Both the position numbers and the translations under genes were made by a program. Shown piece after piece: positions 1 to 8,338 of a DNA stretch of 64,000 bases (the stretch's first letter is position 1; each line of letters opens with the position of its first letter). Source of the stretch: CBDDBU01 sp965226045. Lineage in GTDB: Bacteria > Pseudomonadota > Alphaproteobacteria > VGEJ01. Under the pieces are notes generated by a model. It did not search any database and was not told the origin of the DNA. It worked only from the letters and a program-made list of their open reading frames with translations. Where the stretch lies: contig CBDDBU010000028.1 in NCBI GenBank assembly GCA_965226045.1, forward strand, positions 62,001 to 126,000. Direction: 5' to 3'.

Positions 1-20
1 GGCTGGACTAGTTCGTTCTT

Positions 21-623
21 ATGTTTACCGGAATAGTCACCGATATTGGCCGCGTCCGATCACTGAATCGATCTGGCGATACCCACATCGTCATCGCAAC
101 GTCATACGATATCTCGACGATCGATACGGGCGCCTCCGTCGCGTGCTCCGGACCATGCCTCACCGTCGTCGACAAGGGTGACGATTGGTTCGCCGTGGAC
201 GTCTCGGCGGAGACTGTGTCGCGGACAACCATCGGCGCCTGGCGCGCCGACAGCCGAGTCAACCTCGAGCGGAGCCTGCGGGTGGGGGATGAACTGGGCG
301 GACACATCGTCGCCGGTCATGTCGATGGGACCGCCGAGATCATCAGCCGTTATCCGGAAGGTGAATCGCTGCGCTTCGTGTTCGAGGTGGCCCCAGAATT
401 GAAAGGCTACGTGGCCGCCAAGGGCTCGGTCGCGTTGGATGGTGTCTCGCTCACCGTGAACGATGTCGACGATGCCCGGTTTGGCGTCAACATTATCCCA
501 CACACACAGCGTGAGACGACTTTTTCCCTTCTGGAGCCGGGCGACCGGGTCAACGTGGAAGTGGACGTGATCGCGCGCTATGTGGCGAGGCTCAGGGGAA
601 GTTTGGTCGATGAGCCTCACTGA
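21..623 (+). CDS. ribE: riboflavin synthase, alpha chain
   Basis: Catalyses the dismutation of two 6,7-dimethyl-8-ribityllumazine molecules to riboflavin and a pyrimidinedione, the last step of riboflavin synthesis in the cytoplasm. The 200-residue product begins MFTGIV, the hallmark N-terminus of the family, and shows the two-fold internal lumazine-binding repeat (MFTGIVTDIG near residue 1 and HIVAGHVDGTAEI near residue 93, each starting a beta-barrel half). The length matches the family. It is first of a tightly packed riboflavin operon: ribB overlaps its end by 14 bp. A ribD gene would be expected just upstream, outside the window. Confidence 0.96.
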   Translation: MFTGIVTDIGRVRSLNRSGDTHIVIATSYDISTIDTGASVACSGPCLTVVDKGDDWFAVDVSAETVSRTTIGAWRADSRVNLERSLRVGDELGGHIVAGHVDGTAEIISRYPEGESLRFVFEVAPELKGYVAAKGSVALDGVSLTVNDVDDARFGVNIIPHTQRETTFSLLEPGDRVNVEVDVIARYVARLRGSLVDEPH

Positions 624-1737
624 CAGTCTGGCGAGCATGGAAGAGATCATCGAGGACGCGCGACGCGGCCGAATGATCATTTTTGTCGACGCCGAGGATC
701 GAGAGAACGAAGGCGATCTCATCATTCCGGCCGAGAAAATCACGCCCGAGACCATCAACTTCATGGCCAAATACGGGCGCGGCCTGATCTGTTTGGCACT
801 GACCGAAGATCGCGTTGACGAGCTTGCCCTACCGCTCATGTCACGCGAAAACCAGTCGCGACATAGCACCGCCTTCACCGCCTCCATCGAGGCGCGGGAG
901 GGTGTGAGCACCGGTATCTCGGCCGCGGATCGCGCCCACACGATCGCGGTCGCCATCGATCCCGCCAAAGGCAAGGACGATATAGCGACACCCGGTCATG
1001 TGTTCCCCTTGCGCGCGCGCGAAGGCGGAGTGCTGGTGCGCGCGGGCCACACCGAGGCCGCCGTGGATATCGCGCGCCTGGCAGGACTAGTCCCCGCTGG
1101 GGTGATCTGCGAGATCATGAACGACGACGGCACCATGGCTCGGATGCCGGACCTCCTCGCCTTCGCACAACGGCACGGCATCAGGATTGGCAGAATCGCC
1201 GACCTGATCGCGCATCGGCGGCGCTACGAGACGCTCGTGGAACGGGTGGTGGAAACCGATCTCCAGAGCCTCTATGGCGGTCTCTTCCGGATGATCGTCT
1301 ATCGCAACACCATCGAGCAGACCGAGCACATCGCGCTCGTCAAGGGAGACGGCTTCGACGCGAAACCCGTCCCGGTGCGCGTCCATCAGTCTAATATTCT
1401 GGAAGACTTGATGTGCGAACGTGGCGGCAGGGGAGGGTATCTCCACGCAGCGATGCACATGATCGGCAAAGAAGGGCGTGGCGTTGTCGTGATCATCCGC
1501 GAGAGGAAGACCACCGGGGTGTCTGATCGGGTTCGCGCGAACCGGGAGTATGGCGAGACCGATGCGTCGGAGCTCAGGGATATCGGCATCGGAGCACAGA
1601 TACTGAGGGATCTTGGCGTACGCGATATGATTGTTCTTTCGCACTCGCAGCGACCGTTGGTGGGTATCGAGGGCTATGGCCTCAAGGTCGTGAGTCAGCG
1701 CGACATACCGCTGCTGGCGGTCGCGGACGAGGTGTGA
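610..1737 (+). CDS. ribB: 3,4-dihydroxy-2-butanone 4-phosphate synthase with degenerate GTP cyclohydrolase II domain (RibBX type)
   Basis: The N-terminal half (about residues 1-205) is DHBP synthase, which makes the four-carbon riboflavin precursor from ribulose 5-phosphate; the acidic loop DAEDRENEGDL and the REGVSTGISAADR segment are present. The C-terminal half resembles GTP cyclohydrolase II but lacks the zinc-binding cysteine cluster: where active enzymes have C-x10-C-x-C, this protein has VRVHQSNILEDLMCERGG with a single Cys. Bifunctional-looking proteins with an inactive RibA-like domain (RibBX) are known in Proteobacteria, so a separate ribA is probably encoded elsewhere. The ATG at 610 is chosen over an in-frame codon at 580 because it fits the family N-terminus. 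It overlaps both ribE and ribH. Confidence 0.93.
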   Translation: MSLTDSLASMEEIIEDARRGRMIIFVDAEDRENEGDLIIPAEKITPETINFMAKYGRGLICLALTEDRVDELALPLMSRENQSRHSTAFTASIEAREGVSTGISAADRAHTIAVAIDPAKGKDDIATPGHVFPLRAREGGVLVRAGHTEAAVDIARLAGLVPAGVICEIMNDDGTMARMPDLLAFAQRHGIRIGRIADLIAHRRRYETLVERVVETDLQSLYGGLFRMIVYRNTIEQTEHIALVKGDGFDAKPVPVRVHQSNILEDLMCERGGRGGYLHAAMHMIGKEGRGVVVIIRERKTTGVSDRVRANREYGETDASELRDIGIGAQILRDLGVRDMIVLSHSQRPLVGIEGYGLKVVSQRDIPLLAVADEV

Positions 1738-2207
1738 ACGTGGCCGGTGACGAGCCCCATGTCTTCATCGTTGAGGCCCGGTTCTATGAAGACATAGCCG
1801 ACGACCTCGCGCGCGGCGCGGTCGCCGCGATTGAAAGTGTGGGTGGCACCTATGAACGGGCCGCCGTGCCAGGCGTATTCGAGATACCCGCAGCGATCCG
1901 TTTCATGATCAAGTCGATGGAGCTAATCGGGATGCGCCGGCGGATCGATGCATATGTCGCACTGGGATGTGTCATCCGTGGAGAAACGTCGCATTTTGAC
2001 ATTGTCTGCGGCGAGAGCGCGCGGGGCATTGGAGAGCTTGCCCTCACCTATACGTTGGCGCTCGGCTACGGTGTTCTCACCTGCGACGACAAGGAGCAGG
2101 CGCGCGCTCGTGCCGCTCCGGACGGCCGCGACAAGGGCGGCGAAGCGGCGCGTGCCGCGCTCCATATGCTCGGCCTCAAACGCCAACTCGGCTATTTTCC
2201 GCGATGA
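1734..2207 (+). CDS. ribH: 6,7-dimethyl-8-ribityllumazine synthase
   Basis: Condenses 5-amino-6-ribitylamino-uracil with DHBP to form lumazine, the substrate of RibE. The 157-residue product carries the family segments PGVFEIPAAIRF, YVALGCVIRGETSHFD (with the catalytic histidine region) and the C-terminal RDKGGEAARAAL motif. The proposed start is a GTG overlapping the TGA of ribB (GTGTGA), consistent with translational coupling; a second GTG at 1740 is equally possible and would shorten the protein by two residues. Its own stop overlaps the start of nusB in an ATGA arrangement. Confidence 0.94.
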   Translation: MNVAGDEPHVFIVEARFYEDIADDLARGAVAAIESVGGTYERAAVPGVFEIPAAIRFMIKSMELIGMRRRIDAYVALGCVIRGETSHFDIVCGESARGIGELALTYTLALGYGVLTCDDKEQARARAAPDGRDKGGEAARAALHMLGLKRQLGYFPR

Positions 2208-2710
2208 CGAGCGCGGGCGATCCCGTGCCGCGCGCGGTGGCGCGAAGCGCCGCACGCCTGCAAGCCGTGCAAGCGCTCTATCAGATCGAAGTTTCCAATG
2301 CCGACGCGGGCGCCGCGATCGACCAGTTGACGAGCTACGGGCTCGGCCGCGAAGTCGAGGGGGCTGTCCTGGCCGAAGCCGACGTGGAGTTGTTCGGCGA
2401 TATCGTTCGGGGGCTGTGCGCGCGGCAGGGTGAGATCGACGGGCACATCAACGAGGCGATGCGCGGCCGCGGGCTGTCGCGCCTCGACAGTGTGGTTCGC
2501 GCGATCGTGCGAGCGGGCGCGTATGAACTGATCGCTCGCGCTGACATACCAGTGCGGGTCATCATCAACGAATACGTCGATCTCGCGCATGCGTTTTTCG
2601 ATGGTGGGCAGGCAAGCTTCGTTAACGGGGTGCTGGATCGCCTGGCGCGAACGCTGCGGAGCGCCGAGTTAGAAACGGCGGATCGTGACGGAACGACGCC
2701 AGCGGGGTGA
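2204..2710 (+). CDS. nusB: transcription antitermination factor NusB
   Basis: NusB binds boxA RNA with NusE (ribosomal protein S10) and supports antitermination of rRNA operons. The 168-residue protein has the expected all-helical pattern: ARSAARLQAVQALYQIE near the N-terminus and ELIARADIPVRVIINEYVDLAHAFFDGGQASFVNGVLDRLAR near the C-terminus, which is the most conserved NusB segment (VIINEYVDLA, FVNGVLD). The start overlaps the ribH stop (ATGA). The ribH-nusB-thiL order is a common alphaproteobacterial arrangement. Confidence 0.95.
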   Translation: MTSAGDPVPRAVARSAARLQAVQALYQIEVSNADAGAAIDQLTSYGLGREVEGAVLAEADVELFGDIVRGLCARQGEIDGHINEAMRGRGLSRLDSVVRAIVRAGAYELIARADIPVRVIINEYVDLAHAFFDGGQASFVNGVLDRLARTLRSAELETADRDGTTPAG

Positions 2711-3674
2711 GTTCCAGCTCATACGGGAGCTCTTCGCCCCGCTCGCCAAGGGTGCTGAAGGTGCTCTTGATCTGCGCGACGATGCCTGTCTTATCCGCCC
2801 GGATCCCGGCCACGAACTGGTCGTGACCTCTGACGCGATCGTCGCGGACGTCCATTTCCTGGCCGACGACCCACCCGAGACGGTTGGACGCAAGCTGTTG
2901 CGCGTCAATCTTTCCGACCTTGCGGCGATGGGCGCGGCACCTCTTGGCTACTTGCTGACGGCGATCTTGGCACCCGAGCACCGTGGTGATTGGATCGACT
3001 CCTTCGCGGCGGGGCTGGGCGCCGATCAAGCGGAGTTCGACATCACGTTGCTCGGCGGCGACACGGTCGCCACCACGGGGCCTTCCACGTTCGCCGTCAC
3101 GGCATTTGGTCAGGCGCGTCGGGACGCCGTGCTGCGGCGCGGGGGGGCGCGCGTCGGTGACTTGGTCTATGTGTCGGGGACTATCGGCGATGCATGCCTG
3201 GGCCTGATGGCCCTGCGCGGGGAGCTACCGGCCCTGGCCGATGACGGACGACCGGCGCTCGTGGCTCGCTACCGGGTGCCCACGCCACGGCTGGCCCTAG
3301 GGCGTCGGCTGGCCCACTTGGCCTCCGCCGCCATCGACATTTCGGATGGACTGCTGGCCGACCTCGGACATCTCTGTGCGAGCTCTGGTCTTGGCGCGGA
3401 GATTCGTGCGGCGGCGATACCGATGGCTCAGGCGGTCGCCGCGCTGCTCGCCCAGACGCCCGCGCTGCGGTCGCGGGTTCTGTCGGGTGGGGATGACTAC
3501 GAGCTTCTCTTCACCGTGCCGTCCGGCAATCAGCGTTCAGTCGAGGACGTTTCCCGCGACACCGGAGTGCCGATTCGGCACGTCGGCGAAATGGTCGCGG
3601 CGGACGGGGTGCGCTGCTTAGACGAGGATGGCGCGACGATCCCGAACGAGTCCCGTGGCTATGCCCATTTTTGA
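2685..3674 (+). CDS. thiL: thiamine-monophosphate kinase
   Basis: Phosphorylates thiamine monophosphate to the cofactor thiamine diphosphate using ATP. The 329-residue product shows the N-terminal GEFQLIRELFAPLA segment, DDACLI and the VTSDAIVADVHF metal/ATP region, GRKLLRVNLSDLAAMGA, LLGGDTV and the late SGGDDYELLF motif, all typical of ThiL. Translation starts at a GTG inside nusB, overlapping it by 26 bp, so the two are probably coupled. The next gene downstream is convergent, so thiL likely ends this operon. Confidence 0.94.
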   Translation: MTERRQRGEFQLIRELFAPLAKGAEGALDLRDDACLIRPDPGHELVVTSDAIVADVHFLADDPPETVGRKLLRVNLSDLAAMGAAPLGYLLTAILAPEHRGDWIDSFAAGLGADQAEFDITLLGGDTVATTGPSTFAVTAFGQARRDAVLRRGGARVGDLVYVSGTIGDACLGLMALRGELPALADDGRPALVARYRVPTPRLALGRRLAHLASAAIDISDGLLADLGHLCASSGLGAEIRAAAIPMAQAVAALLAQTPALRSRVLSGGDDYELLFTVPSGNQRSVEDVSRDTGVPIRHVGEMVAADGVRCLDEDGATIPNESRGYAHF

Positions 3675-3695
3675 CGTGCTCTTGGCTCGTGATCG

Positions 3696-4127
3696 CTACT
3701 TGTAGAAACGCATCTCGGTACGATGTGTCGGAGCGATCATCTCGACACAGTCAGCGACCGGTCCGTCCTCTGCATCGCAGGTCGCCGCGTCATTCAACAG
3801 AACCTCGCCAAGCTCGGCGCATTGGAGGGTTGGCACGTCGAAGAAACGCAAGATGGTCTTGTGAGGCCTGACCTTCAGAAAGTCGGCCGTGGCACTGTTG
3901 ATGAAGCCGCCCGAGCGATCGAAGAAAGCAATCTGAATACGGAAGCTGCTAAATGCGGTATCTGTCTCGTTGGTCAGGAGAAAATGAAGCCGGCAACTGT
4001 CACCTTCCTGCGCGACCTTGTTGAGCTCGAGCGAAATGTTCTCGTCGGCTCGCGCGGTGGGCGGCGAGGCCAGCAGCAGCCCGGATACCGCCATCGCGTA
4101 GCAAAAGTAGCGCATTATCGACAACAT
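3696..4127 (-). CDS. hypothetical secreted protein
   Basis: I do not recognise a named family. The 143-residue product begins with a short hydrophobic stretch (MRYFCYAMAVSGLLLA) followed by a probable signal-peptidase site at ...TARA-DE, so it should be exported to the periplasm. The mature part contains FLLTNETDTAFSSFRIQIAFFDRSGGF, which reads like a small immunoglobulin-like beta-sandwich, and four cysteines in the C-terminal half that could form disulfides. The ATG at 4127 has a GGGGGAAG ribosome-binding site about 8 bp upstream; a second ATG lies at 4115. It converges on thiL. Confidence 0.7.
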   Translation of the reverse strand: MLSIMRYFCYAMAVSGLLLASPPTARADENISLELNKVAQEGDSCRLHFLLTNETDTAFSSFRIQIAFFDRSGGFINSATADFLKVRPHKTILRFFDVPTLQCAELGEVLLNDAATCDAEDGPVADCVEMIAPTHRTEMRFYK

Positions 4128-4296
4128 TGAACCGCTTCCCCCGTGTCCAAAACGTGCTCGGCCCCACCCGCGCGGTGGCCTCGGGGTGGCGCCCCTTTGG
4201 ACGTTGGTCAGCCCCCACCTCGGCCGGCGCAGTCTAGGGTAGGCGACCCGGCAGGACAATATTGGCCGCTCTCACCGCGTCGGCGCACGCCGCGTC

Positions 4297-4821
4297 ATGA
4301 GTTTGTGGGGCGTGCATGGGAGCGGGCTTGGTGAAAAACTCCTGATCCTCCTCGCGGGCCTGATCGTAATCGTCGGGCTGGGCGTGGCGGCCGTCATGTT
4401 TCTGCTCGGCGGGAACGAAGAGGTTCCAGAGATTTAAGCCGAGATATCAGTAGACTCCGAGCCGGAGCCGGCGTCAGATCATGGAGCGCCGGTCGAGGGT
4501 CACCAAAGCGCGCCGGCGGGATACGTCGCGATTGAGGTCATCAGTGTGCCGGTGCTCCAGGGCGACCAACTGAGTCACTATCTGCACGTGGAATCCGAGG
4601 TGGAAGTGGCGGATAAGGCCGCCGCCGGCCTGGTCCGTGAAAAGATGCCGTTCCTTCGCGATGCCGTCATTCGACGGCTGCACCGCACGCCGCTGCGCCG
4701 CGCCGGAGGCAAGGTGGATATGGCACCCTTACGGGAGACCATCAAGGCCTCGGCCGACGTGGTGGTGGGTCCAGGCCAAGTGGTCGACGTTCTCATTTCC
4801 AAGATTGTGAAGGGCAGGTAA
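4297..4821 (+). pseudogene. FliL-like single-pass membrane protein, interrupted by an in-frame TAA
   Basis: The first 46 codons (from ATG 4297) encode one transmembrane helix, LLILLAGLIVIVGLGVAAVMF, and end at a TAA at 4435-4437. The same frame stays open to 4821 and encodes a soluble domain resembling FliL: APAGYVAIEVISVPVLQG, EVADKAAAGLVREKMPFLRD and a C-terminal VVVGPGQVVDVLISKIV. Membrane anchor, acidic linker and FliL-like domain are in the usual order, so this looks like one ancestral gene of about 174 codons broken by one nonsense codon. The downstream part could restart at GTG 4546 but would lack its membrane anchor. It sits between thiL and hppA. Stop-codon readthrough or a sequencing error are alternatives. 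Confidence 0.72.
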
Positions 4822-4972
4822 GTGTTCTCCGCGCCACGGCCCGACTCGGGGCCATGCGGTTGCCTTCGCGGTCCAACTCTGGCATTTTCCCGACGGCCTC
4901 GACGGCAGGCCAGCCAATGAGGGGCCTAACCGCCGCCGTCTTGTCCATCATGAATGATCGTTGGGGGATGTA

Positions 4973-7051
4973 ATGTCGACTGCGTTGTGGCTGGTCGTTG
5001 CCTGTGGTGCGGTTGCCCTGCTCTACGGTGTTTACGCCGCACGGTTGGTGCTGATCGCCGATGCCGGAAACCAGCGCATGCAAGAGATTGCGAGCGCCAT
5101 TCAGATCGGGGCGAACGCATACCTCAACCGTCAATATCGGGCGATTGGCGTGGTTGGCCTGGTAATTTTCGCCATCCTGTGGATCTTGCTCGGGATCAAT
5201 GTCGGCATTGGCTACCTGATCGGCGCGATCCTCTCGGGCGCGGCCGGCTACATCGGCATGAACGTCTCCGTGCGGGCCAACGTGCGCACGGCGGAAGCCG
5301 CGCGCGCCGGCCTCGCGCCGGCGCTGAGCGTCGCCTTCAGGGCGGGCGCTGTCACCGGCATGTTGGTGGTCGGCCTCGCGCTCCTCTCGGTATCTATCTA
5401 CTACGGGATTCTGCTCTCCTCGGGAGTTGAGACGCGCATCCTCTTGGAAGCCTTGCTGGCGCTCGGATTCGGCGCCTCCCTCATCTCCATTTTCGCGCGG
5501 TTGGGCGGAGGCATCTTCACCAAAGGCGCGGACGTCGGCGCCGACCTGGTGGGCAAGGTCGAAGCGGGCATTCCCGAGGACGATCCCCGTAACCCGGCCG
5601 TCATCGCCGACAATGTGGGCGACAACGTCGGCGATTGCGCTGGCATGGCAGCGGATCTCTTCGAGACCTACGCGGTCACCATCGTCGCGACCATGCTGCT
5701 GGCCGCGATCTCTTTTTCGGGGGAGCAGGCCGAGCAACTCATGCTCTATCCGCTCGCGATCGGGGCGGTGTGCATTCTTACCTCCGTCGTCGGCACGTTC
5801 TTCGCGCGTCTCGGGCGAGGCACCAACATAATGGGGGCGCTCTACAAGGCATTCGGTGTTACGGCGGTTCTATCCGCCATCGCCCTGTGGCCGCTCACGG
5901 AGTATGTCGTCGGCATGTCGACAGAGTTGCGGATCGGTGAGTCCGTATTCTCCGGCGCCGACCTGTTCGTGTGCGGGTTGGTCGGCCTGGCCGTCACCGG
6001 TCTCCTGATCTGGATCACCGAGTATTACACCGGCACGAATTATCGGCCGGTGCAGAGCGTGGCCAAGGCGTCGACGACCGGCCACGGCACCAACATCATT
6101 CAAGGTCTCGCCGTCTCCATGGAGGCGACCGCCGCGCCGGTGATCGTTATCTGCGCGGGGATTATCGTCGCCTATCTTTCGGCCGGCTTGTTCGGCATCG
6201 CCATCGCGGCGACCGCGATGTTGGCCGTGGCGGGCATGGTCATCGCGCTCGATGCCTATGGGCCGGTGACCGACAACGCGGGTGGCATCGCCGAAATGGC
6301 GGACCTCGACGTCGATGTCCGTAAGACCACTGACGCACTCGACGCCGTGGGCAACACCACCAAGGCGGTGACCAAGGGCTATGCGATCGGCTCGGCGGGC
6401 TTGGCCGCTCTGGTCCTTTTCGCCGCCTACACCGAGGAATTGAAGCACTATTTCCCGGACCTTGAGGTGTCGTTCTACCTCAAGGACCCGTTCGTCTTGG
6501 TGGGGCTGTTGGTGGGCGGCATGCTGCCCTATTTGTTCGGCTCGCTCGGCATGCAAGCGGTGGGGCGGGCAGCGGCCTCGATCGTGGTCGAGGTGCGACG
6601 GCAGTTTCGCGAGATCCCCGGCATCATGGAGGGAACCGGCAAGCCCGACTACGAAGCCGCGGTTGACCTGCTGACCAAGGCCGCGATCCGCGAGATGATT
6701 GTCCCCTCGCTCTTGCCGGTGCTGGCGCCGATCGTTGCCTACGTGGTCATCTTGGTCATCGGCGGTCAGGAAGCTGCCTTCGCCGCCCTCGGCGCCATGC
6801 TGCTGGGGACCATCGTGACAGGCCTGTTTGTCGCCATCTCGATGACCTCCGGTGGCGGGGCATGGGACAACGCGAAGAAGTTCATCGAGGACGGCAACTA
6901 CGGCGGGAAGGGCTCGGAAGCCCACAAGGCGGCCGTCACGGGCGATACGGTGGGCGATCCCTACAAGGATACCGCAGGACCGGCGATCAACCCGATGATC
7001 AAGATCATCAACATTGTCGCGTTGCTATTGCTGGCCGTCCTTGCTCACTAG
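4973..7051 (+). CDS. hppA: K+-insensitive pyrophosphate-energized proton pump
   Basis: An integral membrane H+-pyrophosphatase that couples PPi hydrolysis to proton pumping across the inner membrane. The 692-residue protein has many transmembrane helices and the substrate motif DVGADLVGKVEAGIPEDDPRN, followed by ADNVGDNVGDCAGMAADLFE and the late GDTVGDPYKDTAGPAINP motif. The segment GNTTKAVTKGYAIGSA carries Lys and Thr at the positions that distinguish K+-independent from K+-dependent pumps. ATG 4973 is preferred over TTG 4961 because a GGGGGA site sits about 5 bp upstream of it. Such pumps recycle the PPi made in biosynthesis. Confidence 0.97.
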   Translation: MSTALWLVVACGAVALLYGVYAARLVLIADAGNQRMQEIASAIQIGANAYLNRQYRAIGVVGLVIFAILWILLGINVGIGYLIGAILSGAAGYIGMNVSVRANVRTAEAARAGLAPALSVAFRAGAVTGMLVVGLALLSVSIYYGILLSSGVETRILLEALLALGFGASLISIFARLGGGIFTKGADVGADLVGKVEAGIPEDDPRNPAVIADNVGDNVGDCAGMAADLFETYAVTIVATMLLAAISFSGEQAEQLMLYPLAIGAVCILTSVVGTFFARLGRGTNIMGALYKAFGVTAVLSAIALWPLTEYVVGMSTELRIGESVFSGADLFVCGLVGLAVTGLLIWITEYYTGTNYRPVQSVAKASTTGHGTNIIQGLAVSMEATAAPVIVICAGIIVAYLSAGLFGIAIAATAMLAVAGMVIALDAYGPVTDNAGGIAEMADLDVDVRKTTDALDAVGNTTKAVTKGYAIGSAGLAALVLFAAYTEELKHYFPDLEVSFYLKDPFVLVGLLVGGMLPYLFGSLGMQAVGRAAASIVVEVRRQFREIPGIMEGTGKPDYEAAVDLLTKAAIREMIVPSLLPVLAPIVAYVVILVIGGQEAAFAALGAMLLGTIVTGLFVAISMTSGGGAWDNAKKFIEDGNYGGKGSEAHKAAVTGDTVGDPYKDTAGPAINPMIKIINIVALLLLAVLAH

Positions 7052-7098
7052 CGAGACAAGGTCTTAACGAGGGGCCGCGCCGACGGGTGGCCCCGGAT

Positions 7099-7623
7099 TC
7101 AGCTGCCGTCGGCGCCCTCGGGCGCGTTGAACCGGCCGATGTTGCCGAACAACTGCTCGAGAAATCCCAGCTCGTTGCCGCGCGTCGCCGTGGTCCGCGT
7201 GACGAGATCGATCACCCTGCCATCCTCGACACCATAGCGGCGGACCTCGGCGACGACCCAGTTATCGTCGAATGTTACCGCCACGACCTGTTGGTCGACG
7301 ACCTCGTCCTTGAAAAAGGCGACGCCCTCAGTGCGGCGCGATATGTAGTACCAGGTTCTGCCGTTGAAGGTCGAGGCGCCTGAAGGCGAACCCAGCATCT
7401 CGGCGACATCCTGGCGGCCGTCGACCCCGGGCGCGATCTTGTCGACTCGCTCGGGATTAGGAACGTAGCCTCGGACATCGATCCGGGGCGTGCAGGCCGC
7501 CGACCCCAGCGCGATCACAATCAGTGCGGCCCATCCCATCTGCGTCAAGGGCGACCGGTCGAGCCTGACCGATGCCTCTCGGCAAGCCCGGCTCGGGCTC
7601 GCAGGCCTATGGATGTTGTGCAT
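7099..7623 (-). CDS. bamE: outer membrane assembly lipoprotein BamE (SmpA/OmlA family)
   Basis: BamE is a small lipoprotein of the Bam complex that inserts beta-barrel proteins into the outer membrane. The 174-residue product has an N-terminal hydrophobic segment ending in a lipobox-like GSAAC (Cys near residue 44), then the SmpA/OmlA fold: KIAPGVDGRQDVAEMLGSPS, TWYYISRR, VDQQVVAVTFDDNWVVAEV. It is divergent from the yceD remnant, from which its start is separated by only about 70 bp; the cytochrome c chaperone gene often seen between these two genes in alphaproteobacteria is absent. Confidence 0.88.
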   Translation of the reverse strand: MHNIHRPASPSRACREASVRLDRSPLTQMGWAALIVIALGSAACTPRIDVRGYVPNPERVDKIAPGVDGRQDVAEMLGSPSGASTFNGRTWYYISRRTEGVAFFKDEVVDQQVVAVTFDDNWVVAEVRRYGVEDGRVIDLVTRTTATRGNELGFLEQLFGNIGRFNAPEGADGS

Positions 7624-7695
7624 GGCGAGATGCTAACACAGTGGGGGTCAGTGAGGTGTCGATCAGAACCGAACATGCGCAAGGATGTGAAGAAA

Positions 7696-8109
7696 ATGCC
7701 GGCTCCGGCGCACACCGTTCGTGAAGGCATAGAGTTTAGCCGGGTCGTCCGCGTCCATCGCGGTATCCGCCATGCGTGGGTGGAGACGTTTCAGGCAACG
7801 CGCGGCGAATGCGCGGGGCTCGCCCATAGGTTCTCGTTGGTGGCGCTCGAGTATCTCCGGGCCAAGGCCGAAATGACGCCTCGATCCGGGCGCGATGGCG
7901 TTAATGCGTGTGTAAGTTTCCAGGGAGGCGTGATACAGTCCTGCGTGCTTACGCTTGACCCTGCGGAAGCCTGGGGCAAAGCTCACCGGCGTGGACCCTG
8001 CGCCGACCGCGTTGCACTCCGATGGACGCTTCGCCGCGTTGGCGGCCCTGACAAGCACTCCGATGGACGCTTCGCCGCGTTGGCGGCCCTGACAAGACGG
8101 GAGAGCTGA
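7696..8109 (+). pseudogene. yceD: YceD/DUF177-family protein with internal deletion and 41-bp tandem duplication
   Basis: The reading frame from ATG 7696 encodes 137 residues. The N-terminal part (EGIEFSRVVRVHRG ... HRFSLVALEYLRAKAEM ... GGVIQSCVLTLDPAEA) matches the DUF177 fold usually encoded just upstream of rpmF, including the conserved QSCV segment. The C-terminus, GRFAALAALTRRES, matches the usual FAxLAxLK ending. The roughly 60-70 residues that normally separate these parts are missing and are replaced by a short unrelated stretch plus two tandem copies of a 41-bp sequence. The first copy is read in the wrong frame and the second in the native frame, so the duplication may have restored the frame after a deletion. 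Function is doubtful. The family has a role linked to 23S rRNA accumulation in other bacteria. Confidence 0.7.
8015..8096 (+). repeat. 41-bp perfect tandem duplication
   Basis: Positions 8015-8055 and 8056-8096 are identical 41-bp units, each starting CACTCCGATGGACGC. Since 41 is not a multiple of three, the two copies are read in different frames within the yceD remnant. Confidence 0.97.
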
Positions 8110-8118
8110 AAGTTAGTC

Positions 8119-8307
8119 ATGGCGGTACCGAAACAAAAAGTCTCGAAGTCGCGGCGCGATATGCGTCGCGCGCATCATCGGCTGCGTCCTGCGGGTTACG
8201 TGGAATGCTCCAACTGTGGTGAGGCAAAGAGATCCCATCACATCTGCCGCGCGTGCGGGCACTATGGGGACAAGGGCGAGGTCATCGAGGGCGCGGGCTC
8301 GATTTGA
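8119..8307 (+). CDS. rpmF: 50S ribosomal protein L32
   Basis: A 62-residue basic ribosomal protein starting MAVPKQKVSKSRRDMRRAHH, the standard L32 N-terminus. It carries a complete four-cysteine zinc motif (CSNCG ... CRACG), so this is the zinc-binding form. It lies 9 bp after the yceD remnant and just before plsX, the usual yceD-rpmF-plsX-fabH order that links ribosome and lipid synthesis. Confidence 0.97.
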   Translation: MAVPKQKVSKSRRDMRRAHHRLRPAGYVECSNCGEAKRSHHICRACGHYGDKGEVIEGAGSI

Positions 8308-8338
8308 TGATGGCGAGCCGCTAGCCACGGAGAGGCGA

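Noticed and set aside
1..21. FMN riboswitch upstream of ribE
   Set aside because: Only 20 bases precede ribE in the window, so the element cannot be judged.
7051..7110. GGGGCC/GGCCCC hairpin after hppA as a terminator
   Set aside because: There is no T run after it on either strand.
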